The notes under the pieces are model-generated. The model made no database searches. It had not been told where the DNA came from and was given only the letters and a program-made list of their open reading frames with translations. A stretch of 64,000 nt of DNA from CAYHCE01 sp964355015 (GTDB taxonomy: Bacteria > Cyanobacteriota > Cyanobacteriia > PCC-6307 > Cyanobiaceae): NCBI GenBank assembly GCA_964355015.1, contig CAYHCE010000005.1:1-64000 (forward strand), written 5' to 3'. Below are positions 63,685 to 64,000 of this stretch, in pieces (position 1 is the first letter of the stretch; every line of letters starts with the position of its first letter). A program made the translations under genes and the position numbers.

Positions 63685-64000
63685 ATGTTGCGAGTCGCGG
63701 TGGTGGGTGGCGGCCCGAGCGGATCCTGTGCTGCTGAAGTGCTGGCCAAGGCCGGAATCGAAACCTGGCTGTTCGAGCGCAAGCTCGACAACGCCAAGCC
63801 GTGCGGCGGCGCCATCCCTCTCTGCATGGTCGATGAATTCGACCTGCCCGAGTCGATCATCGACCGCAAGGTGCGCAACATGCGGATGATCTCCCCCTCC
63901 AACCGTGAGGTGGACATTCATCTGGAGAACGAGCACGAATACATCGGCATGTGCCGCCGGGAGGTGCTCGACGGCTTCCTGCGCAACCGCGCCGCCGAGC
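63685..64000 (+). CDS. chlP: geranylgeranyl reductase, N-terminal part
   Basis: Partial gene cut by the window end; 105 codons are present. The start MLRVAVVGGGPSGSCAAEVL is the FAD motif, followed by LFERKLDNAKPCGGAIPLCM, a signature of geranylgeranyl reductase ChlP, and MCRREVLDGFLRNRAAE. The enzyme reduces geranylgeranyl groups to phytyl for chlorophyll, using products of the MEP pathway (dxr at 12.8-14.1 kb). It diverges from the carboxypeptidase gene. Confidence 0.95.
   Translation, partial: MLRVAVVGGGPSGSCAAEVLAKAGIETWLFERKLDNAKPCGGAIPLCMVDEFDLPESIIDRKVRNMRMISPSNREVDIHLENEHEYIGMCRREVLDGFLRNRAAE

Overview
The window is chromosomal DNA of a GC-rich unicellular cyanobacterium of the Synechococcus/Cyanobium (picocyanobacterial) type. 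The evidence is the photosynthesis genes (psbD start, ycf4, petM, ycf39, chlP, ccsA), an NTRC-type thioredoxin reductase-thioredoxin fusion, a class II FBPase/SBPase (glpX), very dense coding with many 1-4 nt overlaps, and repeated copies of the cyanobacterial octamer GCGATCGC. Almost everything reads as core genome. The obvious accessory material is a Phd/VapC toxin-antitoxin pair and one AT-richer gene next to ilvD.

Layout. 1-6.4 kb: psbD 5' end diverging from ycf4, a cyclophilin lipoprotein, ilvH, an alpha/beta hydrolase, trm1, petM, ycf39 and an RluE-type pseudouridine synthase. 6.6-16 kb: infA with a basic tail, NTRC, a DEAH-type helicase, an SDR, a YheT-like hydrolase, a [2Fe-2S] ferredoxin-like protein, dxr and cysS. 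16-19 kb: gmd and fcl (GDP-fucose synthesis), separated by the toxin-antitoxin pair. 19-27 kb: polA, a DUF1643 protein, a cation/proton antiporter, gltX, tRNA-Asp, tRNA-Trp and rplS. 27-34 kb: map, an SDR, a BioD/DRTGG protein, a DprA-like Rossmann protein, NfeD with an SPFH protein, a MAPEG protein and yajQ. 34-39.7 kb: ATP-dependent 5-oxoprolinase and gamma-glutamyltransferase, a gamma-glutamyl/glutathione salvage pair.

39.8-46 kb is the most interesting stretch: a small membrane ORF, two DUF2231 membrane proteins with paired histidines, a subunit II without the CuA ligands, an A2-type heme-copper subunit I, subunit III and a GMC-type flavoprotein. These are packed in one direction, mostly with overlapping or nearly touching ends. 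It looks like an alternative respiratory terminal oxidase (ARTO) coupled to a dedicated dehydrogenase, with DUF2231 proteins as possible electron-entry subunits.

46-57 kb: ilvD, the AT-richer gene, then a carbon-metabolism run on the minus strand (glpX, hemA, glgC, gnd, pgl, CIA30-like, small ORF) linking the Calvin cycle, glycogen, the oxidative pentose phosphate pathway and tetrapyrrole synthesis, followed by rpe on the plus strand. 57-64 kb: ccsA downstream of an Lpt export operon (lptA, lptB, lptF/G-like), DUF309, typA, a VanY-type carboxypeptidase, and the start of chlP running off the window.

Starts are mostly clear. Three genes (trm1, the RluE homologue and 5-oxoprolinase) have conserved N-terminal motifs encoded upstream of, or without, a well-placed ATG/GTG/TTG, and this is reported as a finding.
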